Source: Clostridiales bacterium
GTDB taxonomy: Bacteria > Bacillota > Clostridia > Christensenellales > DTU072
Direction: 5' to 3'
Length of the DNA: 55,826 nt
Assembly: GCA_012838805.1 (NCBI GenBank)
Contig: DUON01000013.1
Location: 1 to 55,826 of the forward strand
The translations under genes and the position numbers were made by a program. Below the pieces are notes generated by a model. That model made no database searches. It had not been told where the DNA came from and saw only the letters and a list, made by a program, of their open reading frames with translations. Every line of letters starts with the position of its first letter. The first letter of the stretch is position 1. This document shows, piece after piece, positions 55,773 to 55,826 of the stretch.

Positions 55773-55826
55773 ACTTACGGTTGCTAACCCGCTACACGCA
55801 TTTTTTTTCAAGCGGCTAACTCTTGA

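Overview
The window looks like about 52.7 kb of ordinary chromosome from an anaerobic, spore-forming member of the Clostridia, followed by the left end of a decaying prophage. Pointers to this are spore genes (gpr germination protease, a YlxY-like NodB-family protein, two CotF-like coat proteins, spoVG), a ferredoxin-linked 2-oxoacid oxidoreductase, a V-type ATPase with a sodium-binding signature, a single-chain glycyl-tRNA synthetase and strong AGGAGG-type ribosome binding sites. The species cannot be named from the sequence. Most genes lie on the minus strand in tightly packed, often overlapping operons.

Layout. 77-1201: three small minus-strand genes behind a LexA/SOS operator. 1376-7845: glyQS, a NodB-like protein, an EF-G paralogue with an unusual G4 motif, murI, gpr and rpsT. 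7958-9259: two tiny YjzC-like genes and a protein joining an RNA-polymerase-alpha-CTD-like domain to WG repeats. 9400-11941: vor/kor-type oxidoreductase operon. 12095-13901: ABC exporter. 13971-23567: rpiB-upp followed by nine V-ATPase genes (ntpFIKECGABD). 23752-28615: a DUF898-like protein, then the coupled series thrC-trpS-DUF5685-J-like/TPR/Cys-rich-membrane protein. 28639-32303: P-loop protein, prfA, a DUF1385-PrmC fusion and rpmE. 32464-36534: spoVG, murC, a zinc-ligand-depleted MDR protein and an alkaline phosphatase. 36741-39579: coat proteins, then an LRR lipoprotein with a GPH-type transporter from a consensus promoter holding a palindrome. 39636-52708: luxS, a condensation-domain acyltransferase, a 753-residue lipoprotein, an MreB-like protein, maf, ppx, a hydroxyacid dehydrogenase, a thioesterase, purF, a GNAT and two exported or anchored proteins.

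From 52768 the sequence changes character. The 3' half of a tRNA-Pro(GGG) gene, including CCA, stands without its 5' half, as expected for an attachment site. To its right are an exact 36-bp repeat pair separated by 30 bp, a gene remnant broken by frameshifts, a Mu gpT-like major capsid protein, a probable decoration protein and a scaffold-like protein split by a frameshift in a GAGGAAGAC repeat. Host genes to the left read cleanly, so this looks like real prophage decay, though sequence error cannot be excluded.

The items most worth a second look are the SOS cassette, the thrC-trpS-DUF5685-J/Cys cassette, the alpha-CTD/WG fusion, the EF-G paralogue with NGVN in place of NKxD, the 36/30/36 repeat unit beside the attachment site, and several operator-like palindromes placed on consensus promoters. 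None of these proves a new defence or signalling system from sequence alone.
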